In this document: positions 1 to 9,406 of the stretch, one piece after another
How the letters are laid out: each line of letters opens with the position of its first letter
How positions within the stretch are numbered: position 1 is the first letter of the stretch
Assembly: GCA_905181865.1 (NCBI GenBank)
Contig: CAJIZG010000003.1
Coordinates: 265,001 to 329,000 of the forward strand
Reading direction: 5' to 3'
Length of the DNA stretch: 64,000 nt
Source: Urechidicola croceus
GTDB lineage: Bacteria; Bacteroidota; Bacteroidia; Flavobacteriales; Flavobacteriaceae
Notes under the pieces: generated by a model
Told to the model about the DNA's origin: nothing
What the model saw: only the letters and a program-made list of their open reading frames with translations
Databases searched by the model: none
Program-made: the position numbers and the translations under genes

Positions 1-263
1 GTTACCTTACCAACTAACTAATAAAACGCATGCCCATCTTTTACCGCCGAAACTTTAATCATAAACCAATGCCAGTCTATAATATTATGGGGTATTAATC
101 AGAATTTCTTCTGGCTATCCCCCAGTAAAAGGTAGGTTGCATACGCGTTACTCACCCGTGCGCCGGTCGCCATCTGGTACAAGTACCAATGCTGCCCCTC
201 GACTTGCATGTGTTAAGCCTGCCGCTAGCGTTCATCCTGAGCCAGGATCAAACTCTTCATTGT
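1..263 (-). rRNA. rrs: 16S ribosomal RNA, 5' end (partial)
   Basis: The reverse complement carries the conserved bacterial 16S 5' sequence AGAGTTTGATCCTGGCTCAG (complement of 237-256), followed by GATGAACGCTAGCGGCAGGC and other early 16S helices. Aligning to E. coli numbering from GAAGAGTTTG puts nucleotide 1 near position 263. The gene runs leftwards out of the window, so only about the first 260 nt are present. The sequence type (GGCTTAACACATGCAAGTCG) is flavobacterial. Two Bacteroidota-type promoters lie upstream at 414-444 and 541-548, as expected for the start of an rRNA operon. Confidence 0.97.
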
Positions 264-413
264 ATAAATCTTATATAATTTATAATGTGAATAGTCTCAA
301 AAAAATTCGGCGTTCTTTCCTAAAAAAAAACATCCATGTTTCTTACTCAATTTACGCTGTCAATTTCAATATTTTCAATGAACTTCTTATTCTATTCTTT
401 TCCTAAGCGGGTG

Positions 414-444
414 CAAATATAAATACTATTTCTATACTCGCAAA
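414..444 (-). promoter_or_regulatory. rRNA operon promoter, proximal (-33/-7)
   Basis: On the minus strand TTTG (complement of 441-444) is followed after exactly 19 bases by TATATTTG (complement of 414-421). This fits the Bacteroidota consensus -33 TTG, spacer of about 19-21, -7 TAnnTTTG. The next bases are CACCCGCT, which recur at the second promoter. Transcription would start about 150 bases before the mature 16S end, a normal rRNA leader length. Confidence 0.8.
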
Positions 445-540
445 TTAAAAATGAAGTTTTTTGTAAACTTTATTCCTAACACCTTTCCTAGTAATTTAAT
501 GAACTCTCTAACTCAATATACATACCTGCGTTAGCGGGTG

Positions 541-548
541 CAAATGTA
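541..548 (-). promoter_or_regulatory. rRNA operon promoter, distal (-7 element)
   Basis: TACATTTG on the minus strand matches the Bacteroidota -7 consensus TAnnTTTG. It is followed by the same CACCCGCT initiation-region sequence as the proximal promoter; the shared block AGCGGGTGCAAAT (plus-strand reading) lies at 406-418 and 533-545. No clear -33 TTG sits at the usual distance. It is probably a second tandem rRNA promoter. Confidence 0.6.
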
Positions 549-643
549 CAAACAAAAAAAGCACGCATCCTAATAAAATTTTGTATTTTTTATAAAAAAA
601 CCACCTCATAAAACTAATACTACTGACCTTTAGAATAATACTG

Positions 644-1333
644 TTATTTTTTCTTTTCAATATGAATTAGATTCCTTTTTTTCGAAGCAGTTTTTGCATA
701 ATCAAAACGTAACATCGATTCTTGTTTCTCTAAAAAGCCATCTATAAAAGCACGCTGCAGAATATCCTCAATCAAATAATCTTCATTAATGTTTTCTGGA
801 TCATACGACACCTTTAAAGATAATTTAAACATTTTTGCTGTACTATGATACCAAAACGCTTTCCAGCCACTCCGTATTTCTTTTATAAGATCAAAGGTGG
901 TAAACCCTGTTTGACGATGTATCAACTTAATTAATATACGTCCTTCTGTTTTTGTTAATTTTTTTAATTGTTCGGTGAACTCTTCCTCCATATAATTTTG
1001 AATTATTTTCGTATATTTTTTACGCTTTCTTTTAGATTCTATCGCATCCAATCTCTCATTTAAAATATTCAATCTTTGCGCAGCCAATTTTGCATAAGGA
1101 TACGCCTTTAATGTTTTTTTTCGAAACCAATAATAATATCTACGATCATAATTATTTTGAAACTTCAATTTACCTAACAATGTCACTTCATCTAATTCAA
1201 TTACTACGGTATCCCCTTCAAAAATGATATATTCTTTATATGTATAAGACGTGTCTTTTTTTACCAACTTTTGTTCTTGAGAAAAGCAATTTACACTTGC
1301 AACTATGACTAAAAAAAAACTTGTGTACTTCAT
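644..1333 (-). CDS. DUF4294 domain-containing secreted protein
   Basis: A 229-residue protein with an N-terminal signal peptide (hydrophobic residues about 4-16, then CFSQEQ). The body is lysine-rich and contains the RRYYYWFRKKTLKAYPYAKLA segment typical of the DUF4294 family, which is found mostly in Flavobacteriia. The function is unknown. It is likely periplasmic or surface-associated. It diverges from the M42 peptidase at 1532, an arrangement I recall as common in the family. The ATG start gives a clean signal peptide. The family call is from recognition; no function is inferred. Confidence 0.75.
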   Translation of the reverse strand: MKYTSFFLVIVASVNCFSQEQKLVKKDTSYTYKEYIIFEGDTVVIELDEVTLLGKLKFQNNYDRRYYYWFRKKTLKAYPYAKLAAQRLNILNERLDAIESKRKRKKYTKIIQNYMEEEFTEQLKKLTKTEGRILIKLIHRQTGFTTFDLIKEIRSGWKAFWYHSTAKMFKLSLKVSYDPENINEDYLIEDILQRAFIDGFLEKQESMLRFDYAKTASKKRNLIHIEKKK

Positions 1334-1484
1334 TCAATAATAATTCATCTTTCAGATTAAAATAACTCCTGATATTAGCTTCTCTAGATTTCAGTCCAAT
1401 TCTCTGCCAACGACATAAGTTTAGTGCTAGGAGAAGTTCGCTACAAAAATACATTATTTGTTAACTCTGAGTACTAAAATCCTA

Positions 1485-1515
1485 TTGGTCGTTTTAAAAA
1501 ACTTCCCTACTTTTG
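1485..1515 (+). promoter_or_regulatory. Promoter of the M42 peptidase gene
   Basis: TTG at 1485-1487, a 20-base spacer and TACTTTTG at 1508-1515 match the Bacteroidota -33/-7 consensus. The start codon at 1532 lies 16 bases after the -7 element, giving a very short leader. Confidence 0.65.
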
Positions 1516-1531
1516 ATGAAAATTAAACAAA

Positions 1532-2623
1532 ATGATCAAAGATACATCTATACTTACTTCAGAATCTATTGAGTTTCTAGAAAAATACTTAAACAATCCA
1601 TCACCAACTGGATATGAAACCCAAGGACAAAAACTGTGGATGGATTACCTAAGACCCTATGTAGATGAATTTATTACAGATAGTTATGGTACCGCCGTTG
1701 GAATAATAAATCCGGATGCCGAATTTAAGGTTGTCATTGAAGGGCACTCAGACGAAATATCTTGGTATGTAAATTATATCACTGACGATGGATTCATTTA
1801 CGTTATAAGAAATGGAGGCAGTGATCATCAAATTGCACCTTCAAAAAGAGTTAATATTCATACAAAAAAAGGAATTGTTAAAGGTCTTTTCGGTTGGCCT
1901 GCAATTCACACTCGATTAAAAGGGAAAGAAGAAACTCCAAAATTGGATAATATTTTCATTGATGTTGGATGCAAGACGAAAAAAGAGGTTGAAGAATTGG
2001 GTGTACACGTCGGATGTGTAATTACATATCCTGATGAATTTTTTATACTGAATGAAAACAACTTTGTATGCCGCGCATTGGATAATAGGATGGGTGGATT
2101 TATGATAGCCGAAGTAGCCAGACTCTTAAAAGAAAATAAAAAAGAACTGCCTTTTGGATTATACATTACGAACGCTGTACAAGAAGAGATTGGTTTGCGC
2201 GGAGCAGAAATGATCGCTCACACAATTAAACCAGATGTAGCCATAATTACGGATGTATGTCATGACACCACAACTCCAATGATCGATAAAAAGAAAGAAG
2301 GGGAAACGAAGTCTGGTGATGGCCCTGTGATAACCTATGCACCCGCTGTTCAAAATAATTTACGTGAATTGATTCTAGAGACTGCGGAGAAAAACGATAT
2401 TCCATTCCAGCGATTAGCCTCATCTCGAGCCACTGGAACAGATACAGATGCTTTTGCCTATTCAAATGGAGGTGTACCAAGTGCACTTATTTCATTAGCT
2501 CTTCGCTATATGCACACCACTGTGGAAATGGTTTCAAAAGAAGACGTTGAAAACGTGATTAAGTTAATATACGAATCATTACTCGTAATTGATCCGAAAG
2601 AGAACTTTAGCTATTTTAAATAA
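1532..2623 (+). CDS. M42 family metallopeptidase (glutamyl/cellulase-type aminopeptidase)
   Basis: A 363-residue protein with the full M42 di-metal aminopeptidase signature. His72-x-Asp74 lies in EGHSDE, the bridging Asp184 in ALDNRMGG, Glu218-Glu219 in QEEIGLRGA (general base and metal ligand), Asp241 in ITDVCHDT, and a C-terminal metal-binding His in RYMHTTVE. The length is normal for the family. There is no signal peptide, so it probably acts in the cytoplasm, trimming peptides from the N-terminus. It has its own consensus promoter and is followed by a strong hairpin at 2712-2740, so it appears monocistronic. The exact peptide specificity cannot be read from sequence. Confidence 0.92.
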   Translation: MIKDTSILTSESIEFLEKYLNNPSPTGYETQGQKLWMDYLRPYVDEFITDSYGTAVGIINPDAEFKVVIEGHSDEISWYVNYITDDGFIYVIRNGGSDHQIAPSKRVNIHTKKGIVKGLFGWPAIHTRLKGKEETPKLDNIFIDVGCKTKKEVEELGVHVGCVITYPDEFFILNENNFVCRALDNRMGGFMIAEVARLLKENKKELPFGLYITNAVQEEIGLRGAEMIAHTIKPDVAIITDVCHDTTTPMIDKKKEGETKSGDGPVITYAPAVQNNLRELILETAEKNDIPFQRLASSRATGTDTDAFAYSNGGVPSALISLALRYMHTTVEMVSKEDVENVIKLIYESLLVIDPKENFSYFK

Positions 2624-2711
2624 AAATACGAACGGAAGATTCAAATCTAATATACGCGCTCTTATTTTCTATTATAAATTAGTATAGACGGTTGAACATT
2701 ATTTTATAATA

Positions 2712-2740
2712 GCCCTTTTACTATGATAGTTTAAAAGGGC
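2712..2740 (+). terminator. Hairpin terminator after the M42 gene
   Basis: GCCCTTTTA (2712-2720) pairs with TAAAAGGGC (2732-2740), and the interior ACTAT/ATAGT extends the stem almost to the loop. A T-rich tract (cattattttt) follows. It sits between the M42 gene and the DUF294 gene on the same strand. Confidence 0.7.
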
Positions 2741-2774
2741 CATTATTTTTAACTGAAATATTATTAATAAACCG

Positions 2775-4694
2775 ATGAAAAACTCCATTGCAGAACGTGT
2801 TCATGACTTCCTTAAAAAATTTCCTCCTTTCGACCTACTAAGCGCTAATAACCTACTTGAAGTTTCATCTCAAGTTAGTATCTTATATTTCGAAAAAGGA
2901 GACACTATCTATAGGAAAAATGATAATTTTAACGATTACTTTTATGTCGTAAGAAACGGAGCTATTGGTCTCTTTCGAACTGAAAAAGACCAAAGAGTTA
3001 CAGTAGATATTTGCGATGGTGGAGATATTTTTGGCTTACGTTCATTAATTTTAAAAGAAAACTATATTCTTGATGCTATTGCCAATGAAGAATCTATTGT
3101 TTATGGCATTCCTATCAAAGTTTTTGAGTCTGTAACAGAAAATAATCAAAAGGTAAACAATTATCTAATTACATCATTTGCTTCAAACACCTTTGATCCA
3201 TATTCTACTCAAGATAGTGGTAGTGTCTTTGAAGATTATATCGGAAGTGCAGATCAAAACATAGCAAATTTACAAACTGCTATATTTACAAAAAACACCA
3301 TTACTTGTGCTGTTGACTATACTATTCAGGAAGCCGCCATAATAATGAGTGAGCATAAAATTGGATGTTTAGTCATCGTTAATGATTTGAAATTTCCAAT
3401 TGGAATCATTACCAATAGCGACATTAAAAACAAAATTGCCACAGGAAAATTTCCAATCACGGCGCATGTAAAGGATGTTATGTCATCTCCTGTAATCACT
3501 TTTGACAAATGTATTACAGTTGCTGAAGCGCAATTACAAATGATCAAAAATACCATTGGTTATTTATGCATAACTAAAGATGGAACACCAAATTCAAAAT
3601 TAAAAGGAATCTTAACACAGCATGATATTGTTGTATCTATTGGTAACAATCCTTCCGTATTACTTAAAGAAATCAAACGAGCAAAAAAAACTAAAACTTT
3701 AAGAACTGCTAGAAACAAAGCAAATATGCTTCTTAAAGGGTACTTAGAACAAAATATTCCGATCTCACATATACTTAAAATAATATCTGAAATAAATGAT
3801 GCCGTAACGATTAGAGTCATTGAATTGTCCTTACAAAAAATGATTGAGCCACCACCTGTAAGATTCACATGGTTAGCACTTGGAAGTCAAGGTAGAAAAG
3901 AGCAATTACTCTTTACAGATCAAGATAATGCTTTAATATTTGAAGACGTTGGAGAGGCAAAATTTAAAGAAACACAGCAATATTTCCTCACCTTATCAAA
4001 ATTAGTTACAAAATCATTACATAAAATTGGGTATTCATATTGCCCAGCAGAAATGATGGCCAGTAACCCTGCTTGGTGCAATACATTAGGTGCTTGGAAA
4101 AAACAATTCGAACTTTGGATTTTAAATCCAGACGAAAAAGCTATACTTCTTTCTTCAATATTTTTTGATTTTAATTATGTTTATGGAGACCAATCCATGG
4201 CAAACAATCTTTCGGAACATATTTCCAATTATTCATCTAAAAATGGGAGTAACTTCTTTCAATTATTGGGAAAGGATGCCTTGAAAAGTCCTCCTCCTCT
4301 CGGGTTTTTTAGACAAATTTTGGTAGATCAAGACGATGAACATAAAGATCTATTCAATATTAAAAATAGAGGGCTCATGCCATTAATTGACGCCGCTAGA
4401 ATACTAATTCTATCAAAACAAGTAGAAGGAGTGAGTAATACCGCCTCTAGATTCGAAAAATTAGCACAATTAGAACCCAATAATAAGGAACTATTTAATT
4501 CTTGTTCTTATGCTTTTAAGGCCTTATTAAAATTTAAAACAAAACAAGGTTTACTTCGGAATAATTCAGGTCAGTTTATTGAACCTGCTAATTTGAGCAA
4601 AGAAGATAAAATGAAACTTAAAAGATGTTTTAAACCAATACGTGAAGTTCAAGAAATATTAATCCTTCGATTCCGACTAGGAAAACTTGCTTAA
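2775..4694 (+). CDS. cNMP-binding/CBS/DUF294 nucleotidyltransferase-like signalling protein
   Basis: A 639-residue cytoplasmic protein with a cyclic-nucleotide-binding-like fold (about 15-135), a tandem CBS pair (about 170-300), and a DUF294 putative nucleotidyltransferase domain. The last has GSQGRKEQ at about 369 followed by TDQDNA (GS...DxD motif), then the DUF294 C-terminal helical domain to the end. Such proteins resemble GlnD-type nucleotidyltransferases. They are commonly encoded beside the DUF4212/symporter pair, as here (7713-9661). The exonuclease gene follows directly. Inference: it senses a nucleotide or energy signal and controls the acetate transport/activation module. The modified target is unknown. 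Confidence 0.88.
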   Translation: MKNSIAERVHDFLKKFPPFDLLSANNLLEVSSQVSILYFEKGDTIYRKNDNFNDYFYVVRNGAIGLFRTEKDQRVTVDICDGGDIFGLRSLILKENYILDAIANEESIVYGIPIKVFESVTENNQKVNNYLITSFASNTFDPYSTQDSGSVFEDYIGSADQNIANLQTAIFTKNTITCAVDYTIQEAAIIMSEHKIGCLVIVNDLKFPIGIITNSDIKNKIATGKFPITAHVKDVMSSPVITFDKCITVAEAQLQMIKNTIGYLCITKDGTPNSKLKGILTQHDIVVSIGNNPSVLLKEIKRAKKTKTLRTARNKANMLLKGYLEQNIPISHILKIISEINDAVTIRVIELSLQKMIEPPPVRFTWLALGSQGRKEQLLFTDQDNALIFEDVGEAKFKETQQYFLTLSKLVTKSLHKIGYSYCPAEMMASNPAWCNTLGAWKKQFELWILNPDEKAILLSSIFFDFNYVYGDQSMANNLSEHISNYSSKNGSNFFQLLGKDALKSPPPLGFFRQILVDQDDEHKDLFNIKNRGLMPLIDAARILILSKQVEGVSNTASRFEKLAQLEPNNKELFNSCSYAFKALLKFKTKQGLLRNNSGQFIEPANLSKEDKMKLKRCFKPIREVQEILILRFRLGKLA

Positions 4695-4695
4695 A

Positions 4696-5358
4696 ATGAT
4701 ATTCTCATGGTTCAAAAACAAAAAAAACACGCACTATCCAGATTTTTGGATTGAGTACCTTAATGGATTTAAAATCAAAAATAAATTAAATTTACAAGAA
4801 ACACGCTTTATTAGTTTTGATACTGAAACGACTGGATTTGATACTTCGAATGATCGAATTTTATCTATTGGTGCCGTATCTATTTTAAATAAAAAAGTAG
4901 CAGTTTCCGACACTTTTGAAACCTACATTAAGCAATCTGTTTTTAAAAAAGATACCGTCAAAATTCATGGGTTACTGAAAAAAGGTACACTTCATCAAAT
5001 TGAAGAATTGGCGGCGTTAAAACTATTTTTGGCATATATCAAAAATGATATTTTGGTAGCACATCATATTGGATTTGATTATAAAATGATAAATGAGGCC
5101 TTACTTAGAAATGGACTAGGGAAATTAAAAAACCAAAAATTAGACACCGGAATACTCTATAAAAAATCCAAACATATAATTTATCGTGATAATTTAAAGA
5201 ACTATTCATTGGATGATTTGTGTGAAGAATTAAAAATTCAAAAAATTGACAGACATACAGCTATTGGAGATGCCTTAATAACCGCTATCGCTTTTCAAAA
5301 AATTGTTGGTAGATTGAATAAAAAGAATATGATGAAATTAAAAAAATTGTTTTATTAA
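4696..5358 (+). CDS. DnaQ-like 3'-5' exonuclease (DEDDh)
   Basis: 220 residues from the ATG at 4696, one base after the upstream stop codon; a TTG at 4687 would add three residues and overlap the upstream gene. DEDDh exonuclease motifs are visible: Exo I Asp-x-Glu in SFDTETTGF, Exo II in HHIGFDYKM, and Exo III His...Asp in DRHTAIGDAL. It is probably cotranscribed with the DUF294 gene. Exonucleases of this type recur next to DUF294 proteins and symporters in many bacteria. Whether the substrate is DNA, RNA or a small nucleotide is not evident. Confidence 0.88.
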   Translation: MIFSWFKNKKNTHYPDFWIEYLNGFKIKNKLNLQETRFISFDTETTGFDTSNDRILSIGAVSILNKKVAVSDTFETYIKQSVFKKDTVKIHGLLKKGTLHQIEELAALKLFLAYIKNDILVAHHIGFDYKMINEALLRNGLGKLKNQKLDTGILYKKSKHIIYRDNLKNYSLDDLCEELKIQKIDRHTAIGDALITAIAFQKIVGRLNKKNMMKLKKLFY

Positions 5359-5399
5359 TCTATCATGAACAACCCCTCAAAGATCCATAAATCATTACT

Positions 5400-5620
5400 T
5401 ATACATGATTCAAATTTTAGTTGTAACTCTTCGATTTCTTTTTTTAAGATAAAACTTTATCACAATCAAATTTGCTATCCGCTTTATTCTAGATAGTTTC
5501 TTCTAATTCAAATTTTGCTTAATAGTCTGTCAATACTCTTCCTGCTTTGGAATAACTTTTGATTTTTTTTTCTATAAACTTTATAAATTCATCGTCATTG
5601 TTTTGTTCTTTAAACGGATA
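5400..5620 (-). pseudogene. Possible decayed coding remnant, unidentified
   Basis: This stretch has no intact gene. Read on the minus strand it gives a protein-like lysine/glutamate-rich sequence (DDEFIKFIEKKIKSYSKAGR, then VLTDY). It is interrupted by at least three in-frame stops (after DY, after EETI, after VLS) and then continues in another frame as KKEIEELQLKFES. No family is recognised. It may be a decayed gene, or low-complexity AT-rich DNA that looks like coding sequence. Confidence 0.3.
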
Positions 5621-5700
5621 CCGCTAAAATAATTGCCAATAGAAAAACTAAACCTTTTCTAATTTTAAATTATGAAATTGCGATGTATTAAATAAATTTT

Positions 5701-5737
5701 AAAAAAAAGCCATTCTATTGATAGAATGGCTTTTTTT
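5701..5737. terminator. Bidirectional intrinsic terminator
   Basis: GCCATTCTATTGATAGAATGGC (5709-5730) is a perfect hairpin with a 9-bp stem and a short TTGA loop. It is preceded by A8 and followed by T7, so it can terminate both strands. It lies 19 bases beyond the acs stop codon and is mainly the terminator of the minus-strand acetate operon. Confidence 0.88.
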
Positions 5738-5755
5738 AAAAAATTTCGAAAACTT

Positions 5756-7663
5756 TTATAAAGCCTCTTTTATTATTTCCTCAACAACCTCTGGATTCAG
5801 TAAGGTTGAAATATCTCCTAAATTAGAAGTGTCGTTCCCTGCTATCTTTCTCAAAATACGCCGCATTATTTTACCGGAACGTGTTTTAGGCAATCCTGAG
5901 GTAAATTGAATCTTATCCAATTTAGCAATCGGCCCGATGTGTTCCGTAATTATTTGGTTAATCTCTTTACGCAAATTATCCTGATCACGAGATTCACCAC
6001 TTTCCTTCAAAATCACATATCCATACAAGGCATTCCCCTTAATATCATGTGGAAACCCCACAATTGCAGATTCTGCCACTGCTGGGTGTTCGTTAATTGA
6101 ATCTTCAATAGGTGCTGTTCCCAAATTATGGCCAGACACAATAATAACGTCATCTACCCTACCTGTAATTCTATAATATCCCACGGCATCTCTTAAAGCT
6201 CCATCTCCCGTAAAATATTTACCTTTATATGCTGAGAAATAAGTCTCTTTATAACGCTGATGATTGCCCCAAATAGTACGAGCCATTCCAGGCCAAGGAA
6301 ACTTTACACACAAACGACCGTCTACTTGATTTCCTAAGATTTCCGCTCCGCTTTCATCCATTAATGCTGGTTGAACACCAATAAATGGCAAAGTCGCATA
6401 TGTTGGAATTGTTGGCGTAACATAAGGTAATGGCGTAATCATAATACCTCCAGTTTCCGTTTGCCACCAGGTATCAACAATGGGACTTTTACCATGACCC
6501 ACATTATCGTTGTACCAGTGCCATGCCTCCTCATTAATAGGTTCGCCTACTGACCCTAATACTTTTAAAGATGTCAAATCATGTTTGTTTACGAAATCTA
6601 ATTTTTCCTTAGCCAAGGCTCTAATAGCCGTTGGTGCCGTATAGAATTGATTTACTTTATGCTTTGCAATAATTTCCCAAAATCTTCCATAATCTGGATA
6701 ACTGGGAACTCCTTCAAACATTAAAGTCGTTGCTCCGTTCGCCAAAGGTCCGTAAACTATATAACTGTGACCAGTAATCCAACCGATATCAGCTGTACAC
6801 CAATACACATCATTTGCGCGATAATTAAATACATTTTTAAAGGTATAGGCAGTATAAACCATATATCCAGCAGTCGTATGTACCATTCCTTTTGGTTGCC
6901 CTGTAGAACCTGAGGTATACAAAATAAATAACGGATCTTCAGCATCCATTATTTCTGGCTCACATTCATTGGAAGCCTCTTCTAATAAAGGCTGTAACCA
7001 TTTGTCTCTCCCTTCTTTCATATGTATCTCTGAATTGATTCTATTAACAACCAATACAGTTTCTACTCCCGGACATTCTTCTAATCCTTCATCAACAATT
7101 CCTTTTAAATCTATAGTTTTTTTTCCTCTAAATGATCCGTCAGAAGTAACTACCACTTTACAATCGCTATCATTAATCCTTGAAGACAAGGCAGTTGCTG
7201 AAAACCCTGCAAAAACGACAGAATGAATAGCCCCAATTCGAGCACAAGCTAGCAATGATATTGCTAATTCTGGAATCATCGGTAAATAAATACAAACCCG
7301 ATCTCCTTTCTCAATACCTTGATCCTTTAAAACATTTGCAAACTGATTTACTCGTTCATACAGTCTGTTATAAGTAATGTGCTGTGCTTCTTCATCTGGA
7401 TTATTAGGTTCAAATAAAATAGCCGTTTTATTCCCTATCGTTGTTAAATGCCTATCTATACAATTTTCTGTAATATTTAATTTAGCACCTTGATACCATT
7501 TAATCTCAGGCTTATTAAAATCCCATTCCAATACTTTATCCCAACGTTTACGCCAAATAAAATGTTCTTCTGCAAGCTCTTCCCAAAAAACCTCGGGTTC
7601 TCTTACTGAATTTCTATAGACTTTGTAATATTCTTCTAAGTGTTTGATATGATAATTACTCAT
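5756..7663 (-). CDS. acs: Acetyl-CoA synthetase (AMP-forming)
   Basis: A 635-residue enzyme that activates acetate with ATP and CoA to acetyl-CoA. Adenylate-forming signatures are visible: YTSGSTGQPKGMVHT (P-loop-like A3), DTWWQTETGG (acyl/AMP pocket, with the Trp typical of acetate specificity), YYRITGRVDDVI (hinge) and PKTRSGKIMRR near the C-terminus. The last holds the catalytic lysine that is acetylated in Acs enzymes. The length is as expected. It is the last gene of a minus-strand operon after the symporter (49-base gap) and DUF4212. Uptake and activation of a short-chain carboxylate, most likely acetate, is the inferred joint role. Confidence 0.97.
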   Translation of the reverse strand: MSNYHIKHLEEYYKVYRNSVREPEVFWEELAEEHFIWRKRWDKVLEWDFNKPEIKWYQGAKLNITENCIDRHLTTIGNKTAILFEPNNPDEEAQHITYNRLYERVNQFANVLKDQGIEKGDRVCIYLPMIPELAISLLACARIGAIHSVVFAGFSATALSSRINDSDCKVVVTSDGSFRGKKTIDLKGIVDEGLEECPGVETVLVVNRINSEIHMKEGRDKWLQPLLEEASNECEPEIMDAEDPLFILYTSGSTGQPKGMVHTTAGYMVYTAYTFKNVFNYRANDVYWCTADIGWITGHSYIVYGPLANGATTLMFEGVPSYPDYGRFWEIIAKHKVNQFYTAPTAIRALAKEKLDFVNKHDLTSLKVLGSVGEPINEEAWHWYNDNVGHGKSPIVDTWWQTETGGIMITPLPYVTPTIPTYATLPFIGVQPALMDESGAEILGNQVDGRLCVKFPWPGMARTIWGNHQRYKETYFSAYKGKYFTGDGALRDAVGYYRITGRVDDVIIVSGHNLGTAPIEDSINEHPAVAESAIVGFPHDIKGNALYGYVILKESGESRDQDNLRKEINQIITEHIGPIAKLDKIQFTSGLPKTRSGKIMRRILRKIAGNDTSNLGDISTLLNPEVVEEIIKEAL

Positions 7664-7712
7664 TTGTACTTTATACTATTTAAGTTTTGTTAAGTTCTTT
7701 TTTAAATTATCC

Positions 7713-9401
7713 TTAATGGCTAACAGCTTCTCCTACTCCACTAGGAATTCTAATGTTTTCGACAATTTCTTGAACCTCTTCTGGCGGATCTGGTGTGAAT
7801 TTTGAAATAATAATAGATACTACAAAGTTAGCAATCATTGCCATAGTTCCAAATCCTTCCGGTGAAATTCCAAGCCACCAATCTTCTTTTGTACCTCCTC
7901 CAAACCAGTCAAATTTGAATTTAAGCATGTAAAATAACATTAACAAAATTCCAACTATCATCCCTGCGATTGCTCCTTCCTTATTCATTTTCTTATGGAA
8001 TATTCCTAGAATAATCGCTGGAAAAAATGACGCTGCTGCCAAACCAAAAGCCAAAGCCACAGTCGCTGCGACGAAATCTGGTGGATTGATACCAAAATAA
8101 CCGGCAACACATACTGCCGCTATTGCCGATAAACGTGCAGCAACCAATTCTCCTTTTTCCGAGATATCTGGTTTGATCATTTTTTTAATTAAATCATGAG
8201 AAACTGAGGCAGATATTACTAGTAATAATCCTGCTGCAGTAGACAATGCAGCTGCTAAACCTCCTGCCGCTACCAATGCTATTACCCAATTTGGCAATCT
8301 AGCAATCTCCGGATTGGCTAACACCATAATATCTCTATCAATGGTTAATTCATTTTTACTTTTATCAGCAAGATACTGGACTTTCCCATCCTTGTTTTTA
8401 TCATTAAATGAAATCAGTCCTGTTTCTTCCCAATTCCCAAACCATTCTGGTAATTTATCATAATCTTTGTTGCTCACAGTTTCTATCATATTTGTTCTCG
8501 CAAATACGGCAATAGCTGGCGCTGTAGTAAATAGTATAGCAATAAACAGCAATGCCCATCCGGCCGACTTTCTTGCATCTGAAACTTTCTTAACCGTAAA
8601 AAATCGAACAATAACATGTGGCAAACCTGCAGTCCCTGCCATTAAAGCAGCGGTAATAAAAAACACGTCTAGAGTAGATTTACTTCCTGAAGTATATTCT
8701 GCAAAACCCAATTCACGATGCAGTCCATCCAATTTATCTAACAAATAAATACCATCAGCATCTACGCCTCCAAATCCTAATTGAGGAATTGGATTGCCTG
8801 TCATTTGAATAGAAATGAAAATTGCGGGTACCATAAAGGCAAAAATTAGCACGCAATATTGAGCGACTTGGGTATATGTAATCCCTTTCATCCCGCCTAG
8901 TACGGCATAAAATAGCACTATAATCATTCCTATAATTACACCTGTATTGATATCAACTTCAAGAAAACGAGAGAAAACCAATCCAACTCCTCTCATTTGT
9001 CCCGCTACATAGGTAAATGAAACAAGCAATGCACAAACCACCGCTACACTTCTGGCAACATTAGAATAATAACGATCCCCTATAAAATCAGGTACCGTAA
9101 ATTTTCCGAATTTTCGCAAATAAGGTGCTAGTAATAGCGCTAACAATACATATCCACCTGTCCACCCCATAAGATAAACTGAGCCATCATAACCATTGAA
9201 AGAAATTATTCCTGCCATCGATATAAAAGATGCCGCAGACATCCAATCTGCAGCAGTGGCTAATCCATTTGCTAAGGGAGAAACGCTTCCTCCTGCTACA
9301 TAAAATTCCTTTGTTGATCCCGCTCTAGAATAGATAGCAATTCCAATATAAAGGGCAAAAGTGATTCCTACAAGAATCCATGTCCAAGTTTGTAAATCCA
9401 T
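7713..9401 (-). CDS. Sodium:solute symporter large subunit (acetate-permease-like, VC_2705 type)
   Basis: A 562-residue polytopic inner-membrane protein of the SSS family with a LeuT-like core, starting FALYIGIAIYSRAGSTKEFY. An insert of about 60 residues in the middle (roughly 310-370) carries an acidic NDKNKDGKVQ segment. This form pairs with a small DUF4212 subunit, encoded five bases upstream here. With acs next in the operon, acetate or another short-chain carboxylate is the likely sodium-coupled substrate. The name actP is sometimes used for relatives, but this subfamily differs from E. coli ActP. Confidence 0.9.
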   Translation of the reverse strand: MDLQTWTWILVGITFALYIGIAIYSRAGSTKEFYVAGGSVSPLANGLATAADWMSAASFISMAGIISFNGYDGSVYLMGWTGGYVLLALLLAPYLRKFGKFTVPDFIGDRYYSNVARSVAVVCALLVSFTYVAGQMRGVGLVFSRFLEVDINTGVIIGMIIVLFYAVLGGMKGITYTQVAQYCVLIFAFMVPAIFISIQMTGNPIPQLGFGGVDADGIYLLDKLDGLHRELGFAEYTSGSKSTLDVFFITAALMAGTAGLPHVIVRFFTVKKVSDARKSAGWALLFIAILFTTAPAIAVFARTNMIETVSNKDYDKLPEWFGNWEETGLISFNDKNKDGKVQYLADKSKNELTIDRDIMVLANPEIARLPNWVIALVAAGGLAAALSTAAGLLLVISASVSHDLIKKMIKPDISEKGELVAARLSAIAAVCVAGYFGINPPDFVAATVALAFGLAAASFFPAIILGIFHKKMNKEGAIAGMIVGILLMLFYMLKFKFDWFGGGTKEDWWLGISPEGFGTMAMIANFVVSIIISKFTPDPPEEVQEIVENIRIPSGVGEAVSH

Positions 9402-9406
9402 AAAAT

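Noticed and set aside
137-406. Open frame of 89 codons across the rRNA gene start
   Set aside because: It runs antisense through the conserved 16S 5' end and its leader; no protein features.
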